The notes below the pieces were generated by a model that saw only the letters and a program-made list of their open reading frames with translations, was not told the DNA's origin and ran no database searches. From Mesorhizobium sp. 65-26 (GTDB taxonomy: Bacteria; Pseudomonadota; Alphaproteobacteria; Rhizobiales; Rhizobiaceae): a stretch of DNA of 64,000 bases. Below are positions 1 through 7,873 of the stretch, piece by piece (the first letter of the stretch is position 1; each line of letters begins with the position of its first letter). The DNA is taken from positions 183,335-247,334 of the forward strand of contig MKVL01000005.1 of NCBI GenBank assembly GCA_001899205.1. The letters are read 5' to 3'. The position numbers and the translations under genes are program-made.

Positions 1-1
1 C

Positions 2-370
2 TCCTACATCGCCTACGCGCTGGGCAAGCTGAACATCCGCAACCAACTGGTGGAGTCGGCGGCGGGGCTCAATGCCGAGATGATCAGCTTCGCGACGCCG
101 GCGGACGCCGTCATCGCCATCAGCTTTTCTCCCTACGCGCCGGCGACGATCGACGAAGCGCGCGCCATCCGTGACCAGGGCGTGCCGATCGTGGCCATCA
201 CCGACAGCTCGTTCTCGCCGCTCGCCCAATTCGCCAGGGTCTGGTTCGAGGTGGCCGAGGCCGATTTCGCCGGCTTCCGCTCGCTCTCGGCGACGATGGC
301 GCTGGCCATGGCGCTGACCGTCGGCGTCGGCGAAAAGCGCCGCGACGGCGGCCGCAGGCGCAAGGCCTGA
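2..370 (+). CDS. iolR: RpiR/MurR-family regulator, C-terminal SIS domain (partial), probable IolR
   Basis: The reading frame is already open at base 2, so this is the C-terminal part of a gene that starts before the window. About 122 residues are visible. They match the second half of a SIS (sugar isomerase) domain: a stretch resembling AVIAISFSPYAP, then a segment with VPIVAITDSSFSPLA, as in RpiR-family repressors that sense phosphorylated sugars. The tail is Arg/Lys-rich (KRRDGGRRRKA). Its position directly before iolC, iolD, iolE and iolB matches the rhizobial iolR arrangement, and two GGAA-N6-TTCC-like sites lie between it and iolC. The IolR call comes mainly from context, because the DNA-binding N-terminus is not in the window. 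Confidence 0.85.
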   Translation, partial: SYIAYALGKLNIRNQLVESAAGLNAEMISFATPADAVIAISFSPYAPATIDEARAIRDQGVPIVAITDSSFSPLAQFARVWFEVAEADFAGFRSLSATMALAMALTVGVGEKRRDGGRRRKA

Positions 371-382
371 AGCGTCCGGAGA

Positions 383-455
383 GACGCGCCAACGGGTGGC
401 GTCGAGCGGATGCGGCCATGCAACGGACAGGCCGGAGCATCCGATCCAATCGGAT
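383..455. terminator. Two inverted repeats after iolR
   Basis: Two short inverted repeats follow the iolR stop. The first (383-403) pairs GACGCGCCA with TGGCGTC with a two-base bulge. The second (439-455) is a perfect 7-bp repeat, ATCCGAT-CCA-ATCGGAT. Neither is followed by a T-tract, so a terminator role is only possible. The second could also be a protein-binding site. Confidence 0.35.
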
Positions 456-488
456 CGCATCCCTCGCCAGGGGCACTTTTCCCAACCG

Positions 489-532
489 GGAACACCCATT
501 CCATATTGACTAGTGATTGGAATTATTATTTC
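489..532. promoter_or_regulatory. Two probable IolR operators upstream of iolC
   Basis: GGAACACCCATTCC at 489-502 is an exact GGAA-N6-TTCC, and GGAATTATTATTTC at 519-532 differs at one base. As I recall, GGAA-N6-TTCC is the motif reported for IolR of Sinorhizobium meliloti. A possible -35 (TTGACT, 506-511) lies between the two sites, and the second site covers the expected -10 region, which suits repression. The iolC ribosome binding site GGGAGG is at 588-593. Confidence 0.6.
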
Positions 533-599
533 ATATTGCCGGCATCACGGTCCCGTCCGCACGTGCCGACCAAACCATAACACTGCCGGGAGGTAACGA

Positions 600-2534
600 A
601 TGAGCGAAGCCGTGGAAGCAGGACATGCGCCGCTCGACGTCATCACCATCGGCCGCGCCTCCGTCGATCTCTATGGCCAGCAGATCGGCTCGCGGCTTGA
701 GGACATCACCTCCTTCGCCAAATCGGTCGGTGGATGCCCCGCAAACATTTCCGTCGGCACGGCAAGGCTCGGCCTGCGCTCGGCGCTGCTGACGCGCGTC
801 GGCGACGAACAGATGGGCCGCTTCATCCGAGAACAGCTGAAGCGGGAGGGCGTGTGCGTCGACGGCCTGCGGACCGACAAGGAGCGGCTGACCGCGCTGG
901 TGCTGCTGTCGGTCGAGAGCGAGGGCGTCTCGCCGATGATCTTCTACCGCACCGACTGCGCCGACATGGCGCTTTCGGAGGAGGACATCGACGAGGCCTT
1001 CATCGCCTCGGCGCGCGCCATCGTGGTCACCGGCACGCATTTCTCACGGCCCAATTCGGATGCGGCGCAGCGCAAGGCCATCCGTATCATGAAGGCCAAG
1101 GGCGGCAAGGTGGTGTTCGACATCGACTACCGCCCCAACCTCTGGGGCCTGGCCGGCCACGCCGAGGGCTTCGAGCGCTACGTCAAGTCCGACAGGGTGT
1201 CTGCCCAGTTGAAGACGGTGCTGCCGGATTGCGACCTCATCGTCGGCACCGAGGAAGAGATCATGATCGCTTCCGGCGCCGACGATTGCCTGAGCGCACT
1301 GAAGACGATCCGCGCGCTGTCGCCGGCCACGATCGTGCTCAAGCGCGGCGCCATGGGCTGCATCGTCTATGACGGCCCGATCAGCGACAACCTAGAGGAC
1401 GGCATTGTCGGCAAGGGTTTTCCGATCGAGATCTACAATGTGCTGGGCGCCGGCGATGCCTTCATGTCGGGCCTCCTGCGCGGCTGGCTGGGCGGCGAGA
1501 GCTTCGAGACGGCGGCGACCTGGGCCAACGCCTGCGGCGCCTTCGCGGTGTCACGGCTGCTGTGCGCGCCGGAGTATCCGACCTTCGAGGAGCTGCAGTT
1601 CTTCCTCAAGCATGGCAGCAAGCATCGCGCGCTGCGCAAGGACGAGGCGATCAACCATATTCATTGGGCGACGACCCGCAGGCGCGACATTCCCTCGCTG
1701 ATGGCCTTCGCCTGCGATCACCGCGTCCAGCTCGAGGACGTCGCCGCGCGCACCGGAGCCGATCCGGCGCGCATCGGCGACTTCAAGGTGCTGGCCGTCA
1801 AGGCGGCGGCCAGGGTCGCCGTGGGCCGCGACGGCTACGGCATGCTGATCGACGAGAAGCACGGCCGCGAGGCGATGTTCGAATTCGCCCGCCATCCCTT
1901 TGCGTGGCTCGGCCGGCCGGTCGAGCTGCCCGGGTCGCGGCCGTTGCGCTTCGAGTTCTCGCAGGACATCGGTTCGCAGCTCGTGGAATGGCCGGTTGAC
2001 CATTGCATCAAATGCCTGTGCTTCTACCATCCCGACGATCCGCCGGCGCTCAAGGCCGAGCAGCAGCAGAAGCTGCGGTCGCTGTTCGAGGCGGCGCGCA
2101 AGGTCGGCCGCGAGCTTCTGGTCGAGATCATCGCCAGCAAGGCCGGACCGCTCACCGACGACACCATCCCGCGCGCGCTGGAGGAACTCTACGCGCTCGG
2201 CATCAAGCCGGACTGGTGGAAGCTTGAACCGCAGGCATCGGCGGCAGCCTGGGCGCGTATCGAGCAGGTGATCCTGCGCAACGACCCGTGGTGCCGCGGC
2301 ATCGTGCTGCTGGGTCTGGAGGCGCCCCAGCATGAGCTGGAGCAGGCCTTTGCCGCCACGGCCAACGCGCCGATCGTCAAGGGCTTCGCCGTCGGTCGCA
2401 CGATCTTCATCAACGCCGCCGAACGCTGGCTGGCCGGCGGCATGTCGGATGAAGAGGCGATCGCCGACATGGCAACGCGCTTCGAGGGGCTGACCAAGGC
2501 CTGGCTCGCCGCGCGCGGCCGCAAGGCCGCCTGA
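600..2534 (+). CDS. iolC: IolC: 5-dehydro-2-deoxygluconokinase fused to a DUF2090 domain
   Basis: A 644-residue protein. About the first 340 residues form a PfkB/ribokinase-type kinase: an N-terminal GRASVDLYGQQIG segment, the substrate-side GGCPANIS motif, and the C-terminal LGAGDAFMSG motif with the catalytic Asp and anion hole. The last 290 residues or so form a DUF2090 aldolase-like domain, a fusion usual in proteobacterial IolC. The kinase phosphorylates 2-deoxy-5-keto-D-gluconate in inositol breakdown. The fused domain may act as the following aldolase (IolJ-like), which is inference. The ATG at 600 has GGGAGG seven bases upstream. It is the first gene of the iolCDEB run. Confidence 0.95.
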   Translation: MSEAVEAGHAPLDVITIGRASVDLYGQQIGSRLEDITSFAKSVGGCPANISVGTARLGLRSALLTRVGDEQMGRFIREQLKREGVCVDGLRTDKERLTALVLLSVESEGVSPMIFYRTDCADMALSEEDIDEAFIASARAIVVTGTHFSRPNSDAAQRKAIRIMKAKGGKVVFDIDYRPNLWGLAGHAEGFERYVKSDRVSAQLKTVLPDCDLIVGTEEEIMIASGADDCLSALKTIRALSPATIVLKRGAMGCIVYDGPISDNLEDGIVGKGFPIEIYNVLGAGDAFMSGLLRGWLGGESFETAATWANACGAFAVSRLLCAPEYPTFEELQFFLKHGSKHRALRKDEAINHIHWATTRRRDIPSLMAFACDHRVQLEDVAARTGADPARIGDFKVLAVKAAARVAVGRDGYGMLIDEKHGREAMFEFARHPFAWLGRPVELPGSRPLRFEFSQDIGSQLVEWPVDHCIKCLCFYHPDDPPALKAEQQQKLRSLFEAARKVGRELLVEIIASKAGPLTDDTIPRALEELYALGIKPDWWKLEPQASAAAWARIEQVILRNDPWCRGIVLLGLEAPQHELEQAFAATANAPIVKGFAVGRTIFINAAERWLAGGMSDEEAIADMATRFEGLTKAWLAARGRKAA

Positions 2535-2587
2535 CGACGCTTCGAACCTTTGCTGGAATTGCTCTGGAACTGCCGGGAGGGAAAGAC

Positions 2588-4438
2588 ATGAGCAAGACAA
2601 TCCGCCTGACGATGGCGCAGGCGCTGACCCGGTTCCTCGCCGCGCAGAAAACCGAGATCGGCGGCGCCAAAGTCCCTATTTTCGGTGGCGTGTGGGCGAT
2701 CTTCGGCCATGGCAACGTCGCCGGCGTCGGCGAGGCGCTCTATCAGGTGCGCGACGAGCTGCCGACCTTCCGCGCCCATAACGAACAGGCCATGGCGCAT
2801 GCCGCGATCGCCTATGCCAAGGCGAATTTCCGCCGCCGCTTCATGGCCGCGACAACGTCGATCGGCCCTGGCGCGCTCAACATGGTGACAGCCGCGGCGC
2901 TTGCGCATGTCAACCGGCTGCCGGTGCTTCTTCTGCCCGGCGACGTCTTCGCCAACCGACTGCCCGATCCGGTGTTGCAGCAGGCCGAGGATTTCTCCGA
3001 CGGCACGGCGAGCGTCAACGACTGTTTCCGACCGGTGTCGCGCTATTTCGACCGCATCACGCGGCCGGAGCAGATCATTCCCGCGCTCAACCGCGCCATG
3101 CAGGTGCTGACTGACCCGGCCGAATGCGGCCCGGTCACGCTGTCGCTCTGCCAGGACGTGCAGGCCGAGGCTTACGATTACCCCGAGAGCCTGTTTGCAG
3201 AGCGCGTCTGGGTGCCGCGCCAGACACGTCCTGATCGCAGGGAACTGGCCGCCGCCGTCGCGGCGCTCAAGGGCGCCAAGAGGCCGCTGGTCATCGCCGG
3301 TGGCGGCGTCCTCTATTCCCAGGCCTCGGACGAGCTCGCCAAACTGGCCCAGGGCGCCGGCATTCCGGTCTGCGAGACGCAAGGCGGCAAATCCTCGCTG
3401 CCGGACGACCATCCGCTGAACATGGCCGCCGTCGGCGTCACCGGCACTTCCGCCGCCAACCGGCTGGCCGAGGAAGCCGACGTCGTGCTGGCCGTGGGCA
3501 CAAGGTTGCAGGATTTCACCACCGGTTCCTGGGCGCTGTTCAAGAATGCCGGCAGGACCATCATCGGCCTCAATGTGCAGGCCTTCGACGCCGGCAAGCA
3601 CTGGGCGCTGCCGCTGGTCGCGGACGCCGCCGAGGGGCTCACCGAGCTCTCGACGGCGCTGAAGGGCTGGAAGGCGCCGACAGCCTGGACCGACAATGCC
3701 ATCAAGGGCAAGACGGAGTGGCAGGCCGCCGCCGCAAAGGTGACGGCCTCGACCAACGCCGCCTACCCTTCCGACGCGCAGGTGATCGGCGCCGTGCAAC
3801 GCGCCATGGGCTCCGATGTGACGCTGCTGCACGCCGCGGGCGGGCTTCCGGGCGAGTTGCACAAGCTCTGGCAGGCTGGCGATCCCGGTTCCTATCACGC
3901 CGAATACGGCTTCTCGACCATGGGCTACGAGATCGCCGGCGGGCTTGGCGCGAAGATGGCGAAGCCCGACCGTGAGGTCGTCGTCATGATCGGCGACGGC
4001 TCGTACCTGATGCTCAATTCGGAAATCGCCACTTCCGTCATGCTCGGCCTCAAGCTGACCATCGTGCTGCTCGACAACAGGGGCTATGGCTGCATCAACC
4101 GGCTTCAAATGGCGACCGGCGGCGCCAACTTCAACAATCTGCTCAAGGACGCGCGCCACGAGGTGATGCCGGACGTCGACTTCGCCGCGCATGCGGCAAG
4201 CCTCGGCGCGATTTCCGAGAAGGTCGCCTCGATCGCCGAGCTGGAGACGGCGCTGGCCAAGGCGAAGAAGAACAGCAAGACCACCGTGCTGGTCATCGAC
4301 ACCGACCCTCTGGTGTCGACCAAGGCCGGCGGCCATTGGTGGGACGTCGCCGTGCCGGAGGTCTCCTCGCGCCAAGAAGTCAACGCCGCGCGCAAGGCCT
4401 ATGAGGAAAAGCGGCAGATGCAGAGCATCGGTGAATGA
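2588..4438 (+). CDS. iolD: IolD: 3D-(3,5/4)-trihydroxycyclohexane-1,2-dione hydrolase
   Basis: A 616-residue thiamine-diphosphate enzyme that hydrolytically opens the ring of the inositol-derived diketone to 5-deoxy-glucuronate. The N-terminal ThDP-binding domain has the activating Glu region (HNEQAMAHAA, near residue 60). A central domain follows, and the C-terminal domain has the Mg/ThDP motif GDGSYLMLNSEIATS and a downstream Asn in LLDNRGYGC. Length and order fit the acetolactate synthase-like IolD family. The ATG at 2588 follows GGGAGGG. It lies 53 bp after iolC and is probably co-transcribed with it. The following 156 bp hold a repeat element. Confidence 0.96.
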   Translation: MSKTIRLTMAQALTRFLAAQKTEIGGAKVPIFGGVWAIFGHGNVAGVGEALYQVRDELPTFRAHNEQAMAHAAIAYAKANFRRRFMAATTSIGPGALNMVTAAALAHVNRLPVLLLPGDVFANRLPDPVLQQAEDFSDGTASVNDCFRPVSRYFDRITRPEQIIPALNRAMQVLTDPAECGPVTLSLCQDVQAEAYDYPESLFAERVWVPRQTRPDRRELAAAVAALKGAKRPLVIAGGGVLYSQASDELAKLAQGAGIPVCETQGGKSSLPDDHPLNMAAVGVTGTSAANRLAEEADVVLAVGTRLQDFTTGSWALFKNAGRTIIGLNVQAFDAGKHWALPLVADAAEGLTELSTALKGWKAPTAWTDNAIKGKTEWQAAAAKVTASTNAAYPSDAQVIGAVQRAMGSDVTLLHAAGGLPGELHKLWQAGDPGSYHAEYGFSTMGYEIAGGLGAKMAKPDREVVVMIGDGSYLMLNSEIATSVMLGLKLTIVLLDNRGYGCINRLQMATGGANFNNLLKDARHEVMPDVDFAAHAASLGAISEKVASIAELETALAKAKKNSKTTVLVIDTDPLVSTKAGGHWWDVAVPEVSSRQEVNAARKAYEEKRQMQSIGE

Positions 4439-4454
4439 AGTCGGCGAGGCAGAG

Positions 4455-4566
4455 CCCCCTACCTCCCCCTTGTGGGGAGGTAGGACCGAAGGTCCGGGTG
4501 GGGGCCGCCGGCGCCGCACCCCCACCCCGCTGCTTCGCAGCGACCCTCCCCACAAGGGGGAGGGTA
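4455..4566. repeat. Long palindromic intergenic repeat (RIME-like) between iolD and iolE
   Basis: The left arm (about 4460-4482) runs through CCTCCCCCTTGTGGGGAGG. The right arm (about 4543-4566) is nearly its reverse complement. Smaller stems (GGACCGAAGGTCC; GCTGCTTCGCAGC) sit between them, so the transcript could fold into a long branched hairpin. The whole unit fills the iolD-iolE gap. I recognise the style from dispersed palindromic elements of rhizobial, especially Mesorhizobium, genomes. Copy number cannot be judged from one copy. It may tune iolE expression relative to iolD. Confidence 0.8.
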
Positions 4567-4594
4567 AAAATGAACCTGATACTGGAGTGACGAC

Positions 4595-5515
4595 TTGAAA
4601 GCCAAACTGGGCATGTCCCCCATCGCATGGTGGAACGACGATCTGGTGGAATTGAGCGACGACGTGTCGCTGGAGGAGTGCCTGCGGCAGTCGCGCTCGG
4701 CCGGCTTCACCGGCATGGAGATGGGCCGCCGCTTCCCCAACGACCCGAAGGTGATGCTGCCGATCCTTAGGGAGGCCGATGTCACGCTTTGCGGCGGCTG
4801 GTTCTCCGGCACGCTCGTCAATGAGGACCTGGCGAAGAACAAGGATCGCATCCAGCCGATGATCGACCTGTTCAAGGCGGTCGACGCGCCGTGCATCGTC
4901 TATGGCGAGGTTGGCCGCTCCATCCAGGGCGACCGCTCGAAGCCGCTCGCCACCAAGCCGAAGCTCGCCGACGACGAGATGAAGGCCTATGGCCGCCGGG
5001 TCACCGAGTTCGGCGAATGGTGCGCCGACCAGGGCATGCCGCTTTCCTACCATCATCACATGGCGGCGGTGGTCGAGACCGAGCCGGAACTCGACGCCTT
5101 CATGCGCAGTTCCGGCGAAGGCATTCCTCTGCTGCTCGATGCCGGCCATCTCGCCTTTGCCGGCGGCGACGTGCTGCGCGCCATCGACAAGCATCACAAG
5201 CGCATCAACCACGTGCATGTGAAGGATGTGCGCATGGGCGTGATCGATGCGCTGGACCGCGCGAGGCAGTCCTTCCTCGACGCCGTCGCACTCGGCGCCT
5301 TCACCGTGCCGGGCGACGGTTCGCTCGATTTCGGCGCCATCGTCCGGCGCTTCGCCGACCATGGCTATGAAGGCTGGTTCGTGGTCGAGGCCGAGCAGGA
5401 TCCGAAGAAAAACCCGCCGCTCAGGATGGCCCAGGTCGGCCACAAGGAGCTGATGCGGGTGATGACGGCCGCGGGTTACACGGTGGAGACGCAGGGCTTT
5501 CCCGCGGCCAGATGA
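4595..5515 (+). CDS. iolE: IolE: myo-inosose-2 dehydratase
   Basis: A 306-residue TIM-barrel protein of the xylose isomerase-like AP-endonuclease-2 fold. It dehydrates 2-keto-myo-inositol to the diketone used by IolD. Metal-site features are visible: LSYHHHMAAVVE, LLLDAGHLAFAGGD, INHVHVKDVR and WFVVEAEQD near the end. The start is taken as TTG at 4595 because GGAG (4583-4586) sits eight bases upstream. An ATG at 4613 would remove only six residues but has no comparable ribosome binding site. The gene follows the palindromic repeat closely. Confidence 0.95.
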   Translation: MKAKLGMSPIAWWNDDLVELSDDVSLEECLRQSRSAGFTGMEMGRRFPNDPKVMLPILREADVTLCGGWFSGTLVNEDLAKNKDRIQPMIDLFKAVDAPCIVYGEVGRSIQGDRSKPLATKPKLADDEMKAYGRRVTEFGEWCADQGMPLSYHHHMAAVVETEPELDAFMRSSGEGIPLLLDAGHLAFAGGDVLRAIDKHHKRINHVHVKDVRMGVIDALDRARQSFLDAVALGAFTVPGDGSLDFGAIVRRFADHGYEGWFVVEAEQDPKKNPPLRMAQVGHKELMRVMTAAGYTVETQGFPAAR

Positions 5516-5629
5516 GTTCGCGTCGGCCCGAGCTGAGATCGACGACCCGGGGGCACGGAGACAGACCGCTGGATTGGCCGCCACGAGTGGCCTATCTCAG
5601 AGTGGTTCCGGCAACTCTGCGATGGTGCG

Positions 5630-5842
5630 ATGAAAGACTACGAGAACCCCTTCTTCCGGCCGCTGTGGCGGCGCATCGTCGTGGTCGCGGTCTGCGCGAT
5701 CTGGTCGGTCATCGAGTTCGCCACCGGAACGCCGTTCTGGGGTGTCATCGCGCTGGGTTTCGCCGGCTACGCGGTGTGGCAGTTCTTCTACCTCTACAAG
5801 CCGGTGGAGGACGCCAAGCCGCCGGCCGAACCGAAGGAATGA
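5630..5842 (+). CDS. Small two-helix membrane protein of unknown function
   Basis: Seventy residues. A polar N-terminus (MKDYENPFFRPLWRR) is followed by two hydrophobic segments, about residues 16-32 and 36-55, and a charged Pro/Lys/Glu tail. The pattern predicts a small inner-membrane protein with two helices. I recall similar short proteins in rhizobia, possibly annotated DUF3329, but am not certain of the family. It sits inside the iol cluster between iolE and iolB on the same strand. The ribosome binding site is weak. No role in inositol use can be assigned. Confidence 0.68.
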   Translation: MKDYENPFFRPLWRRIVVVAVCAIWSVIEFATGTPFWGVIALGFAGYAVWQFFYLYKPVEDAKPPAEPKE

Positions 5843-5924
5843 TCGGCCCATGGGGCGTCAGGCTTACGGATCAGACAGCCCGCGCACGGCGCATCTGGTG
5901 CATTCGCGATTGGCTGAAACGCGC

Positions 5925-5995
5925 TTTTCGCTTCGTCATCCACGGGCGAAGCAAGGAGCGAAGCGACGCGGCGTAGACCCGAGGATAACGAAATT
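5925..5995. repeat. Short intergenic repeat with inverted ends upstream of iolB
   Basis: TTCGTCATCC (5932-5941) and GGATAACGAA (5983-5992) are imperfect inverted ends. They flank a core with reiterated GCGAAGC/GGAGCGAAGCG words. I recognise this as a common rhizobial intergenic element, which is recall and not a search. It lies in the 253-bp gap before iolB, where no coding frame is convincing. Confidence 0.55.
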
Positions 5996-6095
5996 TGGAG
6001 GCCTCGGCCAATCTCGAAGGCTGGCGCAGGCTTTCAACCGACGAATTCTCTGGGGCAGCAACCGGCTGGAGCCGATACGGATAGGAGGAGAGAAA

Positions 6096-6908
6096 ATGTC
6101 GAAACTGCTCGTCAAGGCCGACAAGGGCCATGGCCATGTCGCGCATGTCACGCCGCAAAGCGCCGGCTGGACTTATGTCGGCTTCGACCTCCATCGGCTT
6201 CGCCCTGGCGAGACGGCCTCCGGCAAGACGGGCGGCCGCGAAGTCTGCCTGGTCTTCGTCACCGGCAAGGGCAAGGCGTCCGCCGGCGGCAAGGAACTCG
6301 GCCTGCTTGGCGAGCGCATGTCGCCCTTCGAGGGCAAGCCATGGTCGGTCTACGTGCCGCAAGGCTCCGACTGGTCGGTGACGGCCGATACCGAGCTCGA
6401 GCTTGCCGTCTGCTCGGCGCCGGGACTGGACGGCGGCCTGCCGGTCCGCGTCATCGGTCCGGACGATCTCGGCCAGGAGGTGCGCGGCAAGGGCACCAAC
6501 ACGCGCTACGTCACCAACATCCTGCCCGAGGGCAAGCCGGCGGACTCGCTGCTGGTGGTCGAGGTGATCACCCCCGGCGGCCACACCTCCAGCTATCCGC
6601 CGCACAAGCACGACCGGGACAATCTGCCGGCGGAATCCTATCTGGAGGAAACCTACTACCACCGCCTCAACCCACCGCAGGGCTTTGCCTTCCAGCGCGT
6701 CTACACCGACGCCGACCGCAACGGCACGCGCGAGTTGGACGAGGCGATGGCGATCGAGGATGGCGACGTCGTGCTGGTGCCCAGGGGCTATCATCCCTGC
6801 GCCGCCTGCCACGGCTATGACCTCTACTACCTCAACGTGATGGCCGGGCCGAAGCGGACGTGGAAGTTCCACAACGCGCCCGAACACGAATGGTTGATGA
6901 AGGCCTGA
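6096..6908 (+). CDS. iolB: IolB: 5-deoxy-glucuronate isomerase
   Basis: A 270-residue bicupin protein that isomerises 5-deoxy-glucuronate to 2-deoxy-5-keto-D-gluconate, the IolC substrate. The metal-binding cupin motif is clear in GGHTSSYPPHKHDRD, followed by EETYYHRLNPPQGFAFQ and VLVPRGYHPCAACHGYD. The ATG at 6096 is chosen because AGGAGGAG stands just before it (6082-6089). The same frame is open further upstream but only through the repeat element. It is the last gene of the inositol cluster here. iolG and iolA are not in the window. Confidence 0.95.
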   Translation: MSKLLVKADKGHGHVAHVTPQSAGWTYVGFDLHRLRPGETASGKTGGREVCLVFVTGKGKASAGGKELGLLGERMSPFEGKPWSVYVPQGSDWSVTADTELELAVCSAPGLDGGLPVRVIGPDDLGQEVRGKGTNTRYVTNILPEGKPADSLLVVEVITPGGHTSSYPPHKHDRDNLPAESYLEETYYHRLNPPQGFAFQRVYTDADRNGTRELDEAMAIEDGDVVLVPRGYHPCAACHGYDLYYLNVMAGPKRTWKFHNAPEHEWLMKA

Positions 6909-6972
6909 CGGGCATTCCAACGCCGGATTGAATTGGCCAGGCGCGCCTGCCAGGGTGCGGGACGCTCTCCCC

Positions 6973-6990
6973 GGCGGCACATGTGCCGCC
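6973..6990. terminator. Perfect 18-bp palindrome after iolB
   Basis: GGCGGCACATGTGCCGCC is a perfect 18-bp palindrome about 65 bp past the iolB stop. In RNA it gives a 7-bp GC-rich stem with a CAUG loop. There is no T-tract. It could end or stabilise the iol transcript, or be a protein-binding site before the phosphonate genes. Confidence 0.45.
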
Positions 6991-7134
6991 GCCTCTTCGT
7001 GGCAAGCCGTTGGGCCAGCGCGGAAAAATCGTCGGCTAAGCACCGGCCGGGTCGATTTGCCATCGAAAACCCTTCAAAGCTTCGTCAATCCGTCATGGAA
7101 ATCACCTATGGCAGCGGGCTGACGAGGATTTTCG

Positions 7135-7842
7135 ATGCGCTACGCCATCTATTTCACCCCGAGGCAGGACGAGCCGCTGGCACGCATTGCCGCCAACTGG
7201 CTGGGCCGCGACCCGTTCGGCGCCGCCACAAGGCCGGCCGAGGCCGTGGGTGATCTCGCTGCGGCGGAAGTCGCCTTCCACACAGCCTCGGCGCGGCGCT
7301 ACGGCTTCCACGCAACCTTAAAGGCGCCGTTCCGGCTGGCCGCCACCGAGACCGAGGCGTCGCTGCGCGCGGCGCTGGATGCTTTCGCCGAGATGACGCA
7401 GCCCGTCACCATCCCGCGCCTCGTCGTCAGCCAGATCGACGGCTTCTTCGCGCTGGTGACGGACGGACCGCTGCCGGCGCTCAACCTTTTCGCCAACGAC
7501 GTGGTGCGCGACTTCGACCGCTTCCGCGCGCCGCTCACGGAAACCGAAATCGAACGCCGCAATCCCGATTCCCTGAAGCCGGCCGAATTCCGGAACCTGT
7601 GCCAGTGGGGCTACCCCTATGTCTTCGAGACGTTCCGTTTCCACATGACGCTGAGCGGCCGCGCCGGCCCGCAGGAAAGCCCGCGCCTGCGCGCCGCGAT
7701 CGACAGCCTGTTCGCCGACGTGCTGCGGCAGCCGGTGCTGGTCGACGCGCTGACGCTGTTCGTGGAGACCGAGCCGGGCGCTCCGCTCATGGTGCTTTCC
7801 CACCATGCGCTGGGACGCCGTTCGGCCAGGAAGACCGCATAA
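7135..7842 (+). CDS. DUF1045 phosphonate-operon protein (2H phosphoesterase-like)
   Basis: A 235-residue protein of the family found in phosphonate (phn) operons. Two H-x-T/S-type motifs mark it as a 2H-phosphoesterase-like fold: YGFHATLKAPF near residue 60 and FRFHMTLSG near residue 166. Members are thought to act on cyclic or linear phosphoribosyl intermediates of phosphonate breakdown, but the reaction is not something I can state as settled. It is followed 31 bp later by phnM, which supports the assignment. The C-P lyase core genes are not in this window. Confidence 0.85.
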   Translation: MRYAIYFTPRQDEPLARIAANWLGRDPFGAATRPAEAVGDLAAAEVAFHTASARRYGFHATLKAPFRLAATETEASLRAALDAFAEMTQPVTIPRLVVSQIDGFFALVTDGPLPALNLFANDVVRDFDRFRAPLTETEIERRNPDSLKPAEFRNLCQWGYPYVFETFRFHMTLSGRAGPQESPRLRAAIDSLFADVLRQPVLVDALTLFVETEPGAPLMVLSHHALGRRSARKTA

Positions 7843-7873
7843 TAGAATCGCCTGAGATCAAGGACCGACCGAG

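Noticed and set aside
2189-5584. An 1131-codon open frame on the minus strand opposite iolC-iolD-iolE
   Set aside because: It is antisense to three clear inol-pathway enzymes, is rich in Arg/His/Gly as expected from the reverse of GC-rich genes, and runs through the palindromic repeat. No family resemblance.
5742-6095. A 118-codon N-terminal extension of IolB
   Set aside because: It overlaps the small membrane-protein gene and the intergenic repeat. AGGAGGAG directly before the ATG at 6096 marks the start.
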